Notes under the pieces: generated by a model | Told to the model about the DNA's origin: nothing | Seen by the model: only the letters and a program-made list of their open reading frames with translations | Database searches by the model: none | Assembly: GCA_015488125.1 (NCBI GenBank) | Contig: WFOJ01000193.1 | Span: 1-29,174, forward strand | Reading direction: 5' to 3' | DNA length: 29,174 bases | Origin: Mariprofundaceae bacterium | Lineage (GTDB): Bacteria > Pseudomonadota > Zetaproteobacteria > Mariprofundales > Mariprofundaceae | Shown: positions 8,019 to 15,999 of the stretch, in pieces | How the letters are laid out: each line of letters opens with the position of its first letter | Numbering within the stretch: position 1 is the stretch's first letter | Translations under genes and position numbers: made by a program

Positions 8019-9618
8019 ATAATACCAGCAACAGACCACAAAGCAAGCTAATAATCATGGCGGACATGCCCCACCAGACATGAATCAAACCGGCTAACAA
8101 GGCTGTACATAGGGCACCGCTAGCCGTCAGTAGCACGGCACCTGCCAGTAGTGGCAGGCGGGAGCGACGCGGTTCAGGCTGTGGCAGGATGTCTTCCCGG
8201 ACGGTTTCCATGAAATTGTCAATGCGCTGAGGCAATTGCATCCAGTGTTGCGCCTGAATTTTCCATTCACTGGCAAAGGCTTCCACTTTGCCAACAGGGC
8301 CGATATGACGGCTTGCCCATTCAGTGATCAAGGGGCGGGAGGACGTCCACATATTAAAATCACCGGCCAGTTCACGGGCAACACCTTCGAGAACAACCAT
8401 GGTTTTTTGCAATAACAGCAACTCCGGGCGTGTTTCCATATGAAAGCGTTCGGTGACGGCAAACATGCCAAGCAGTAATTCAGCAATGGAGATTTTGGCC
8501 AATGGACGGTTGAAAATCGGTACGGCAATTTCCCGCAGGGCATCTTCAAAAGCTGAAACATTGGTATTCGGTGGTACGTAACCAGCTTCCACATGTACCA
8601 TGGCTGCCCGGTAATAGTCTTCACGCAAAAAAGCCAGCATCATTTCGCCCAGGTAACGGCGGGTACGCATATCCAGACGACCGACAATACCAAAATCCAC
8701 CAGAATCAAATCGCCATCGTGAGCCACAAAAATATTGCCTGGATGCAGGTCGGCATGGAAATAACCATCCACGAACACCATATGAAAAAACAGATTGGCC
8801 GCGCGTTCACATAGTTGCATGGTATCATGCCCCGCAGCAATCAGTTCGGCTTTTTCATCAATCGGGGTGCCGGAAATGCGTTCTGTGGTCAGCACTTCGG
8901 TGCTGGTGTAATCCCATTGTACCCTGGGAACGCGTACCCCTTCCAGCTGTTCAAAGTTTTCATGAAAGCGGCTGGCGTGTGCTGCTTCGGCGCGCAAATT
9001 CAGTTCGTTACGAATGCTTTGCGCGAACTCTTCCACAACACAAGAAGCCTTAAGACGACGATATTCGGGAAAATAACGTTCAAACATGCGAGCCAGTAGC
9101 CGTAAAATATCCAGATCGGCCTCAATGGTTTGTTCGATGCCTGGCCGACGAATTTTTACCGCAACATGTTTGCCATCGTGAAGTTCGGCAAAATGCACCT
9201 GGGCAATGGAAGCAGCGGCTACTGGCGTTTCTTCAAAGCTACGAAACAGGCCGTCATCACCCTGCAGGGGTTTTTTGAAGGCATGAAAAATAACGGCTTC
9301 AACATGCTCCAGTGGTTGTGCCGGTACATTATCCTGCAAACGTTTGAGTTCCAGCGCCACGGAAATAGGTAAGAGGTCAACGCGGGTGGACATCATTTGG
9401 CCAAATTTAATAAACGTTGGGCCGAGTTTTTCCAGTGCCAGGCGCAGTTGTACGCCAAGATCGGCACTTGGTGCATCATCGCGAAACCATTGAACAAGCC
9501 AGGCCCATGGGTAAAACAGGCGCATGCGCACAGCCAGCGCCGCCATGCCGTGGGTGGTCAGGATGTAGCCAATGGTGATCAGTCGCAGATTGCGCCGCAG
9601 ATTGCCTGCCAGCCTCAT
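8011..9618 (-). CDS. ubiB: UbiB atypical kinase/ATPase for ubiquinone biosynthesis
   Basis: UbiB/ADCK-family protein that supports ubiquinone biosynthesis at the inner membrane, 535 aa. Motifs in order: KxGQ in FIKFGQMMSTR, the alanine-rich loop of AAASIAQVH that replaces the usual P-loop, the catalytic Lys in VAVKIRRPG, ELNLRAEA, the catalytic loop HADLHPGN and the metal-binding LVDFGIVGR. Two C-terminal hydrophobic helices (about 490-535) anchor the protein. An ATGA overlap joins it to ubiJ upstream, and folA starts within its last codons. Gene order ubiE-ubiJ-ubiB is the standard gammaproteobacterial one. Confidence 0.97.
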   Translation of the reverse strand: MRLAGNLRRNLRLITIGYILTTHGMAALAVRMRLFYPWAWLVQWFRDDAPSADLGVQLRLALEKLGPTFIKFGQMMSTRVDLLPISVALELKRLQDNVPAQPLEHVEAVIFHAFKKPLQGDDGLFRSFEETPVAAASIAQVHFAELHDGKHVAVKIRRPGIEQTIEADLDILRLLARMFERYFPEYRRLKASCVVEEFAQSIRNELNLRAEAAHASRFHENFEQLEGVRVPRVQWDYTSTEVLTTERISGTPIDEKAELIAAGHDTMQLCERAANLFFHMVFVDGYFHADLHPGNIFVAHDGDLILVDFGIVGRLDMRTRRYLGEMMLAFLREDYYRAAMVHVEAGYVPPNTNVSAFEDALREIAVPIFNRPLAKISIAELLLGMFAVTERFHMETRPELLLLQKTMVVLEGVARELAGDFNMWTSSRPLITEWASRHIGPVGKVEAFASEWKIQAQHWMQLPQRIDNFMETVREDILPQPEPRRSRLPLLAGAVLLTASGALCTALLAGLIHVWWGMSAMIISLLCGLLLVLYE

Positions 9619-10265
9619 TTGTCAGTCGTACCTTGCCAGCGTTGCTCCAGGCGTCTGATGCGTTGCTCCAGGCGTTGCTGCCGGTGCTGCAAATGCTCAA
9701 CACCCGCTTGCCATTGCTGGAGGCGTTGTTGATCGGGGATATTGATATCGCTTAGTTGTTGCTGGAGGCTGTGATGGATGTTTTGGCGCAGTTTTTCCTC
9801 GGTATCCATCAGTTTTTTTGCCGCCTGAGCAATGCGACGGCCAAAAAAGTGACCAAATGCCGACTGAAGTTCTGTTTCCCAGTTGACATCGGCGGCCTGC
9901 ATGATTTTTTTGAAGCGCAGCATGCTTTCTGAATCGCCGCTGATGCGCAGCAACTGGCGGAAGACAAGATCATCCGGATCCTCGTGATCAAAAATCATGC
10001 GGGCGAATGCCGCTGTCTCGGCCGTAATGCGCACATCGGCATCCCCGTCATGGCTGGGATGGGTTTGCACCTGGCCATCGTGAAACAACAAATAAAAGAG
10101 AAAGCCCTGATCCCGGACATGAACGCGAAAGACGCGATTTTCAAGATCATAGGCCAGGGCGCGCAGCTTGTCGTCGCGCAGTAATACCAGATTCAGCACC
10201 GTGCTGATGATTACGCACTGTACGGATTGCGGAATCAGTCGCAGTGGCAGAAACAACACACTCAC
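9615..10265 (-). CDS. ubiJ: Ubiquinone biosynthesis accessory factor UbiJ (SCP2 domain)
   Basis: Lipid-binding accessory protein of the Ubi metabolon, 216 aa. An SCP2-like domain occupies about residues 15-115 and contains the UbiJ-typical LLRISGDSESMLRFKKI. A C-terminal coiled coil at about 150-210 is rich in Gln, Arg and Leu. UbiJ is thought to hold hydrophobic ubiquinone intermediates for the cytosolic Ubi enzymes. The start codon is GTG, overlapping the ubiE stop as GTGA, and the stop overlaps ubiB as ATGA, so the three ubi genes are translationally linked. Confidence 0.93.
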   Translation of the reverse strand: MSVLFLPLRLIPQSVQCVIISTVLNLVLLRDDKLRALAYDLENRVFRVHVRDQGFLFYLLFHDGQVQTHPSHDGDADVRITAETAAFARMIFDHEDPDDLVFRQLLRISGDSESMLRFKKIMQAADVNWETELQSAFGHFFGRRIAQAAKKLMDTEEKLRQNIHHSLQQQLSDINIPDQQRLQQWQAGVEHLQHRQQRLEQRIRRLEQRWQGTTDK

Positions 10266-11008
10266 AGTTTGTACCCCCGGTGCAGAGCGACGATGCCGCC
10301 CGTCATGTTTTCATGGCGAACCATATCAAAGCCTGCCTGCCTGATCATATGAGAAAAGCGCTGTTGATGCGGAAAACGACGAATGGATTCTACCAGGTAT
10401 TGATAGGAATCCCTATCGCCCGTGACCCACTTGCCCATGCGTGGAATGACGTGAAACGAATAGGTATCATAAATCACATCCAGCAAAGGCAGTATGGGCC
10501 TGGAAAACTCCAGGCAAATGAATTGCCCACCTGGTTTGAGGACGCGGAAAAATTCGCGCAGACCCCGGTCAATATCAACAAAATTACGGATGCCAAAGGC
10601 AATGCTGACACAGTCAAAGCTATGATCAGCAAAAGGCAGTTGGGAACCATCAGCCTGAATGCAGTCAGCGCGCCCCGGCAGGTAACCGGCATCCAGCATG
10701 CGGCGAGCGCCTTCGCGTAGCATCGGTCCGTTAAGGTCGCTGAGAATTACGCGCCCTGAATCGCCCATTTTCTGCAAATGTCCCTGCGCAATATCACCAG
10801 AGCCGGCGGCAACATCCAGCACCATGCTGCCAGCATGAACAGCCGCGCATTGCCGCATCCGGCATTTCCATAAACGGTGCAAACCGCCGCTCATCAGGTC
10901 ATTCATGAGGTCGTATTTTCCCGCCACCGAAGAAAACACGCCCATAACGCGACCCTTTTTTTCGTCCGGGCTAACCTGTTCAAAACCGAAGTGTGTTTGC
11001 TCTTCCAT
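10262..11008 (-). CDS. ubiE: Ubiquinone/menaquinone C-methyltransferase UbiE
   Basis: SAM-dependent C-methyltransferase acting on demethylmenaquinone and the 2-polyprenyl-6-methoxybenzoquinol intermediate, 248 aa. Family signatures: THFGFEQV near the N-terminus, VASKYD-like SVAGKYDLMNDLMS, the SAM-binding VLDVAAGSGDIA, the FGIRNF motif, and DRDSYQYLVESIRRFP. The ATG at 11008 fits the family N-terminus, but no Shine-Dalgarno sequence precedes it. A sigma-70-like TGGACA-17-TAGCCT would place transcription start exactly on the A of this ATG. It heads a minus-strand run of seven closely packed genes ending at 5121. Confidence 0.96.
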   Translation of the reverse strand: MEEQTHFGFEQVSPDEKKGRVMGVFSSVAGKYDLMNDLMSGGLHRLWKCRMRQCAAVHAGSMVLDVAAGSGDIAQGHLQKMGDSGRVILSDLNGPMLREGARRMLDAGYLPGRADCIQADGSQLPFADHSFDCVSIAFGIRNFVDIDRGLREFFRVLKPGGQFICLEFSRPILPLLDVIYDTYSFHVIPRMGKWVTGDRDSYQYLVESIRRFPHQQRFSHMIRQAGFDMVRHENMTGGIVALHRGYKL

Positions 11009-11014
11009 TGGCGC

Positions 11015-11043
11015 AGGCTAGGTCGAGTTGATATTTCTGTCCA
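11015..11043 (-). promoter_or_regulatory. Candidate ubiE promoter (possibly giving a leaderless mRNA)
   Basis: Read on the minus strand, TGGACA (11038-11043) and TAGCCT (11015-11020) are separated by 17 bp. Seven bases beyond the -10 box is the first base of the ubiE ATG. The -35 box matches consensus at 5 of 6 positions, the -10 at only 3 of 6. The absence of a ribosome site upstream of ubiE makes a leaderless start worth considering. Confidence 0.3.
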
Positions 11044-11099
11044 TGTTGTCAGGCTGTGATTGGGGCAGGGCGAACAGCTTTTGCCGGAAGCTGATCGAA

Positions 11100-12362
11100 C
11101 TAATGCTTGCGTTTGCCTGTAAACTTCTCCTGGTAGCGTTGTTTTTGCTGCATGATATGGCTTTTCAGACGCCTAAGATCATCCATGACAGAAGCGGATG
11201 TGAAGGTGGTGGTATGCTGATTACAAACGATTTTGCGAATTATCAGCACCCAGAGAGGACTAAGCAACAGCGTCATGGCAATAACAACAATGGCCATGTG
11301 ATAGCCTTCATCAGTGATGATTTCCTGGACCGTGCCAAGTGCTGCCAGCAGGAAAGAAAGTTCCCCAATTTGACTGAGCAGGCCGCCGGTGATCAGGGCA
11401 AGGCGCCAGTTCTCTCCCAATAGACGTAATACCAGTGCATTCAAGCCGGAGTTCAAGATAAAGACAGCCATAGTCAGGGTGATCGTCATTAGCCAGTGGT
11501 TAAGGACGAAGCGAATATCCACCAGCATACCAACGGAGAGGAAAAAAATACCTACGAAAATCAGGTAAACCGAATGAAGGTGCTCTTCTACCCAATGACT
11601 TTGATCAGAGGATTTCAATAGCAGACCGGCCAGAAAGGCGCCAAAAGGTGCCGAAAGACCAATTGCTGCTGTCAGGCCGGCAGCGGCAAAGCATAGCAAC
11701 AATCCCAGCATAATCTCCTGATCTGCACTTTCTCTAAAAATGGCCGGGATTTTCCAGCTGGGGTTGCGCAATAGCCATATGACAGCTCCCAGTAGCAGCA
11801 TGCCACCTGTCAGTTGCAACAATACCTGGTGGTTCTCGTTAGCTGTTTTGCCCATGCTGCCAAGTACAATCATGATGGGAACGATGGCCATATCCTGCAT
11901 CAGCAAAACACCAAGGGCGTTTTGTCCGAAGGGAGTTTCAAGTTCATTATTGCTCTTTAGCAGCGTCAGAACGACGGCTGTGGAACTCATGCTGATAATA
12001 AAGCCGAATAATAATCCTGCCTGCCACGTCCAGCCGAGTAGCCAGGCGCCAAAAGAGCATATACCCACGCTAAGCAGCATTTGCGCCGTCGTGCCCAGCA
12101 CAGCAATACGCCAGCTGGCAATCAACCGGGGCAGTGAAACCTCCATGCCAATGAAAAATAGCAGCATGATGACACCGAGCTCACCAAGAATGTTAAGCAG
12201 TTCCTTGTCATTGACCAACCCTAACGCTGAAGGGCCGACAACCAGGCCGGTAACAATATAAGCTACAGCAGGAGGAATACGTACCTGTTGCAAAAGCATG
12301 GCAAAGCCCAATGAACAGCCGATCACAATGACAAGATCAAGTAATACGCCATGTAGTTCCAT
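11100..12362 (-). CDS. CPA2-family cation/proton antiporter (KefB/YbaL-like)
   Basis: Inner-membrane monovalent cation:proton antiporter of the CPA2 superfamily, 420 aa with about 12 membrane helices. Typical stretches: the N-terminal VRIPPAVAYIVTGLVVGPSALG, LFFIGMEVSLPRL, the discontinuous-helix region FIISMSSTAVVLTLL, and PFGAFLAGLLL. There is no TrkA-N/RCK domain after the membrane part, only a basic, Gln-rich tail of about 50 residues, so it resembles the transport module of KefB/KefC without its regulatory domain. ATG 12362 is chosen as the probable start; a TTG at 12392 is also in frame. Neither has a Shine-Dalgarno sequence, but a short ORF with a strong one ends 10 nt before 12362. 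Ion specificity (K+ or Na+) cannot be read. Confidence 0.88.
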   Translation of the reverse strand: MELHGVLLDLVIVIGCSLGFAMLLQQVRIPPAVAYIVTGLVVGPSALGLVNDKELLNILGELGVIMLLFFIGMEVSLPRLIASWRIAVLGTTAQMLLSVGICSFGAWLLGWTWQAGLLFGFIISMSSTAVVLTLLKSNNELETPFGQNALGVLLMQDMAIVPIMIVLGSMGKTANENHQVLLQLTGGMLLLGAVIWLLRNPSWKIPAIFRESADQEIMLGLLLCFAAAGLTAAIGLSAPFGAFLAGLLLKSSDQSHWVEEHLHSVYLIFVGIFFLSVGMLVDIRFVLNHWLMTITLTMAVFILNSGLNALVLRLLGENWRLALITGGLLSQIGELSFLLAALGTVQEIITDEGYHMAIVVIAMTLLLSPLWVLIIRKIVCNQHTTTFTSASVMDDLRRLKSHIMQQKQRYQEKFTGKRKH

Positions 12363-12372
12363 GTGAGTGATA

Positions 12373-12441
12373 CTATGTGTTGGCCATGTCAAGGCAAACT
12401 GCAGGTGGGAATAAGCGTGTGGCCAAAAGCCACAGAATCAT
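12373..12441 (-). CDS. Putative 22-residue leader peptide upstream of the antiporter
   Basis: A short ORF beginning ATG at 12441 has a consensus AGGAGG five bases upstream, stronger than that of most genes in the window. It encodes 22 residues starting MILWLLATRLFPPAV and stops at TAG 12373-12375. The antiporter ATG follows 10 nt later with no ribosome site of its own. A GTGGC/GCCAC hairpin (12419-12433) lies within the ORF. The arrangement resembles a translational coupling leader or a small hydrophobic membrane peptide. No homology can be assessed for so short a product, and it could be chance. Confidence 0.4.
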   Translation of the reverse strand: MILWLLATRLFPPAVCLDMANT

Positions 12442-12477
12442 CGGCTCCTCCTGCGAGAGAGAATGGCACAGGGAATC

Positions 12478-13014
12478 TTATTCCCGGTAATGCAACAGGC
12501 TGCTGATTTTCATATCGTTCAGTTTTTGGCGGCCCTGCAAGGAATCAAGTTCGATGACAAACAGGGCGGCGACCGGTTCGGCTCCAAGCTGGCGGATCAG
12601 GGTGGCGGTGGCTGCTGCTGTACCGCCCGTAGCCAGTAAATCATCCACAATGACAACGCGATGATGATCAGAGAGTGCATCACGATGAATTTCCAGCCTG
12701 TCCACGCCATATTCCAGTTCATATTCAATGGCGTGAATATCATGCGGTAGTTTGCCGGGTTTGCGCACCGGGATGAAGCCGATACCCAGATGACTGGCCA
12801 GCGCTGCACCAAAGATAAATCCCCGGGATTCCATGCCAACGATGTAGTCGATATGTCTGGGCATGGATTCGGCCATGGCAACGATGCAACGACGGAAAAC
12901 CGGGCCATTGGCCAGCAGGGGGGTAATATCCTTAAAGACAATTCCTGGCTTGGGAAAGTCGGGGATGTCACGAATATGGTGAGCTAACTCCGTTGTAATG
13001 TCATAGGTGTTCAT
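12478..13014 (-). CDS. apt: Adenine phosphoribosyltransferase
   Basis: Salvages adenine to AMP with PRPP, 178 aa. Family landmarks: IRDIPDFPKPGIVFKDITPL, the IVGMESRGFIFG segment, VRKPGKLPHD and the PRPP-binding motif VVIVDDLLATGGTAAA. Length and both termini match the family. The start at 13014 overlaps the upstream nlpD-like gene by 14 nt with a weak GGA upstream; longer in-frame versions would run deep into that gene. apt occupies the position where rpoS stands in the pcm-nlpD-rpoS blocks of many gammaproteobacteria. Confidence 0.95.
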   Translation of the reverse strand: MNTYDITTELAHHIRDIPDFPKPGIVFKDITPLLANGPVFRRCIVAMAESMPRHIDYIVGMESRGFIFGAALASHLGIGFIPVRKPGKLPHDIHAIEYELEYGVDRLEIHRDALSDHHRVVIVDDLLATGGTAAATATLIRQLGAEPVAALFVIELDSLQGRQKLNDMKISSLLHYRE

Positions 13015-14503
13015 AGATGATATCCGTTTCGCGTTTTGGTAGATAGGGTAGGGGATCGATCGGGGTTTTTCCCTTGCGTAGTTCGAAATGCAGGACTGGT
13101 CGATGCGTGCGGCCGCTGTCTCCGCTTTTGGCGATGACATCGCCCTGTTCTACCCGTTTGCCGGAATAGACCAGATTACGGCTATTGTGGGCATAGATGG
13201 TGAATATATGGTTGGGATGCTCAATGACAATAAACTTCCCATAGGCGGATTCATGTTTGTCCTTATTACTGAAACGTTCGCCGGAAAAAATTACCCGGCC
13301 TTTGGCCGCAGCGAGCACGGGCGTGCCGCGAATGGCGGCAATGTCAATACCGTCATGCATGCGTCCAGCACGGCGGCCAAAGGGTACCAGTACCTTGTGA
13401 TCGTTGGCCAGCGGCCAGTCCAGGCGTGGCATCCAGTCATCCGGCAAGGTGGTATTGACGCGCTCTGCACCTTCACATGGGTAGGTTTTTTGCAGGCAAA
13501 TGCGCTGATCGGGGAATACCTTGTAGGGTGGTTCAATCATATTGAGTTTGACGAGTTGATTGATATCAATATCATATAATTGCGCAATCAGCTTCAGGGT
13601 TTCGCCTTTGACCACAATGTGAACCTGACTGAGGCACGGGGCCGGATTATCCAGGCAGAGTATCTGGCCGGGTTTCAGCTTGTAGGGTTTTTTCAGATGA
13701 TTTAGCTCAATCAGTCGCTTTTCCGGCATCTCAAAGCGGTTGGCAAGGTAGTCCAGGGTTTCGTACTTTCTCACCCGGTAGCGGCGATTGGGTTGTTTGA
13801 CTGAGCCTTCAGCCGGTGACTGTTTCCGTGTTTTCTGGTGGAAATAAAGTCGTTGACCGACGTGGATGATATAGGGTGGCTGAATATTATTCCAGCTTGC
13901 GATATCTTTGTAGCTCAATCCATATCGGGCGGCGATGCGATGCAAATTATCGCCAGCCTTGACGGTATAGCTTTCTTTCGCCGTGTCTGCTTGTTGATGG
14001 TCGTTGTGGCCACAGTGATGCCGGCGATCAATGCAAAGACGCTGGCCAGGATGCAGGGTATAAGGGGGGTGAAGGTTGTTGTTGCGAATAATCAGAGATG
14101 ACTTGATGCCCAGGCGTTTGGCGATACGCTCGACAGAGTCACCAGGATGAACGCGGTAATAACGGTGCGGTATCTGTTGTTTAGGGGCTGGATGCAGGTG
14201 TGTGCAGTGCCGCAGGCAGAGGTATTGCCCTGGTTGCAGGATGTAGGGAGGGTGAAGATGATTATTGGCGATGAGTTGCGCAATCGGCAAGCGCTGACGA
14301 TGGGCAATGCGTTCAAGGTTGTCGCCCGGGCGAACGCGGTAATCATCGCGCAGGTGATGACGGACAGGTGAGGCGACGGGAGCAGGTGGTGCAACATGGC
14401 CGCTTCGGTAGGGGTGCGTCGTGCGTGGAAGATCGTCTGCCTGGGCTACAGTTGAAATGATCAGATGGATCAACAGGATCAGAGGGATTATTTTAGTAAC
14501 CAT
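13001..14503 (-). CDS. nlpD: NlpD-like protein: five LysM repeats and a degenerate LytM/M23 domain
   Basis: Predicted periplasmic peptidoglycan-binding protein and amidase activator, 500 aa. A signal peptide covers 1-22 (AQA/DD). Five LysM domains follow at about 55-97, 116-158, 179-221, 242-284 and 295-337; four end in closely spaced Cys pairs (97/100, 157/164, 283/290, 337/343). The M23 domain at about 365-490 keeps zinc ligands His383 and Asp387 (MHDGIDIA), His439 and His472. The first His of the usual HxH motif is Val470 (PVLHF), so peptidase activity is doubtful. E. coli NlpD is likewise catalytically degenerate and activates AmiC. Context pcm-YqaA-this gene matches nlpD loci. ATG 14503 overlaps the upstream stop by 16 nt; an upstream in-frame start at 14554 would spoil the signal peptide. 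Confidence 0.78.
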   Translation of the reverse strand: MVTKIIPLILLIHLIISTVAQADDLPRTTHPYRSGHVAPPAPVASPVRHHLRDDYRVRPGDNLERIAHRQRLPIAQLIANNHLHPPYILQPGQYLCLRHCTHLHPAPKQQIPHRYYRVHPGDSVERIAKRLGIKSSLIIRNNNLHPPYTLHPGQRLCIDRRHHCGHNDHQQADTAKESYTVKAGDNLHRIAARYGLSYKDIASWNNIQPPYIIHVGQRLYFHQKTRKQSPAEGSVKQPNRRYRVRKYETLDYLANRFEMPEKRLIELNHLKKPYKLKPGQILCLDNPAPCLSQVHIVVKGETLKLIAQLYDIDINQLVKLNMIEPPYKVFPDQRICLQKTYPCEGAERVNTTLPDDWMPRLDWPLANDHKVLVPFGRRAGRMHDGIDIAAIRGTPVLAAAKGRVIFSGERFSNKDKHESAYGKFIVIEHPNHIFTIYAHNSRNLVYSGKRVEQGDVIAKSGDSGRTHRPVLHFELRKGKTPIDPLPYLPKRETDIIYEHL

Positions 14504-15138
14504 ACGCCGCCAAAGCCAGCCAGTACGAGAAGCACGACGAGAACAGTCATCCATTCAAAATAAGCCTCAATCCAGTTGCGAAGGCGCTCGCCACCCCAGC
14601 GCATCAGGGCGCCTTCCAGGTAAAAACGTGCGCCACGAGAGAGCAGGGCCGCTGCCATAAAGCTCCAGAAGGAAAGTCCGAAGGCTCCGGCGGCAATGGT
14701 GATCACCTTGAACGGAATCGGTGAAAAGCCGACGATCAGCACCAGTGCCACACCATATGCCTGAAATAACTGTTGTACATGCGCAAACTGCTCCATGGCG
14801 CCAAAACATTCCAGTACAGGAATACCAATACTGCCAAGGAGAAACCAGCCAATGGCATAGCCAATCGCAGCGCCAAGCGTTGATCCGGCAGTGGCCACTG
14901 CGGCAAAACGCAGTGAAAGATCAGGTCGTCCAAGTGCCAGTGCCAGTAGCAGTACATCCGGTGGAATGGGAAAGACGCTGGCTTCGACCATGGCAATCAG
15001 CAGTAGTGCCAACTGGGCTTGAGGGTGGTTGGCCCAGGCAAGCGTCCAGTGATAAAGGCGGCGTAACTTTCCGCCTGCACCCATGGTGCCGGCTGGCAGT
15101 GCAACAGTTGCTGCCTTGTGGTTGGAGCTGGTGCTCAC
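14488..15138 (-). CDS. YqaA/DedA-family inner-membrane protein (VTT domain)
   Basis: Polytopic inner-membrane protein of 216 aa with the VTT/SNARE-associated fold. Recognisable segments are EASVFPIPPDVLLLALAL, the GSTLGAAIGYAIGWFLLG helix pair, GFSPIPFKVITIAAGAFG and the SRGARFYLEGALMRWGG stretch with the conserved Arg. YqaA/DedA relatives are implicated in lipid scrambling and membrane homeostasis. It starts with GTG in a GTGA overlap with pcm and overlaps the nlpD-like gene by 16 nt, so the three are co-translated. Placement between pcm and nlpD is common in gammaproteobacteria. Confidence 0.9.
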   Translation of the reverse strand: MSTSSNHKAATVALPAGTMGAGGKLRRLYHWTLAWANHPQAQLALLLIAMVEASVFPIPPDVLLLALALGRPDLSLRFAAVATAGSTLGAAIGYAIGWFLLGSIGIPVLECFGAMEQFAHVQQLFQAYGVALVLIVGFSPIPFKVITIAAGAFGLSFWSFMAAALLSRGARFYLEGALMRWGGERLRNWIEAYFEWMTVLVVLLVLAGFGGVWLLK

Positions 15139-15797
15139 GATTGTACACCGCTGCGAAGAGGCACAAAGCTACATGCCTCATAAGTTGTTCTGACGAGCGT
15201 ACCCTGTTTTTTTCGATAGCTGACCAGTTGGTGAAGGCCGTTTTCACCCTCTGGTATCAGCAGAATACCGCCTTCGGCCAGTTGTTCGATCCACGCCGGT
15301 GCGTAGTGGCCGCCTGCAGTGACAATAATGGCATCAAAGGGGGCAAAGCCGGGCAGGCCATGGCAACCGTCAGCACACTGGAGGATGACATTGCCGATGT
15401 GCAGGGAACGCAGGTGCTGCCGTGCCTGTTGGTGCAGATTGCGAATGCGTTCGATGCTGTAAACCCGTGCACACAAGCGAGCGAGTATAGCTGTGTGATA
15501 GCCGCAACCTGTGCCAATTTCAAGCACACGCTCATGGCCTTGCAAGCACAGTAGTTCGCACATGCGTGCAACCATCCACGGTTGCGAAATCGTCTGCCCT
15601 TCTCCGATCGGTAAGGCACTGTCGCGATAGGCTTGTGCTTTCATGGCTTCAGGGACGAACAGGTGACGGGGAATTTCAAGCATGGCCTGAAGGACGCGTG
15701 AATCGCTGATACCTCTGGCGCGAAGCTGTTGTTCTACCATGGCCTTGCGTCGGTAGCTTCCCGAGCTGTCAAACGTATCAGTTGCGGATGTGTTCAT
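15135..15797 (-). CDS. pcm: Protein-L-isoaspartate O-methyltransferase
   Basis: Repairs isoaspartyl residues in damaged proteins using SAM, 220 aa. Family motifs: a Met-Val-rich N-terminus (KAMVEQQLRARGISD), VPRHLFVPE-like IPRHLFVPEAM, ALPIGEGQTISQPWMVARM, the SAM motif VLEIGTGCGYHTA and FDAIIVTAGG. ATG 15797 is chosen because upstream in-frame codons run into the tRNA-Pro gene. The gap to the tRNA 3' end is only 23 nt with no terminator, so pcm is probably transcribed with the tRNA. surE, the usual upstream partner, is absent. Confidence 0.95.
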   Translation of the reverse strand: MNTSATDTFDSSGSYRRKAMVEQQLRARGISDSRVLQAMLEIPRHLFVPEAMKAQAYRDSALPIGEGQTISQPWMVARMCELLCLQGHERVLEIGTGCGYHTAILARLCARVYSIERIRNLHQQARQHLRSLHIGNVILQCADGCHGLPGFAPFDAIIVTAGGHYAPAWIEQLAEGGILLIPEGENGLHQLVSYRKKQGTLVRTTYEACSFVPLRSGVQS

Positions 15798-15820
15798 GAT
15801 CAGGATGGTGAATATTGGAG

Positions 15821-15901
<81 letters not shown>

Positions 15902-15953
15902 TCCAACAACCGTCGCAGCCAGTAGCCGCGCGGGAGGCGAATGGTAGCGGTGA

Positions 15954-15983
15954 ATGCTAACAACGCAATAGTTCGAGTGTCAG
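15954..15983 (-). promoter_or_regulatory. Candidate promoter for tRNA-Pro and pcm
   Basis: On the minus strand CTGACA (15978-15983, 5 of 6 to consensus) and TAGCAT (15954-15959, 4 of 6) are separated by 18 bp. Transcription would start near 15947, about 50 nt before the mature tRNA 5' end. The 102-bp gap between the MerR gene and the tRNA holds nothing else clear. Confidence 0.35.
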
Positions 15984-15999
15984 TGTGTCAGAGGTGCGC

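Noticed and set aside
12419..12433. GTGGC/GCCAC hairpin after apt as a terminator
   Set aside because: The 5-bp stem lacks a T-run and lies inside the short leader ORF.
13001..14503. LysM array as a DNA tandem repeat
   Set aside because: The five domains are diverged at DNA level; they are protein repeats and not a recent tandem duplication.
14721..15554. 277-residue plus-strand ORF opposite the YqaA gene and pcm
   Set aside because: Both minus-strand genes are clear family members; the plus-strand product shows no domain and lacks a ribosome site.
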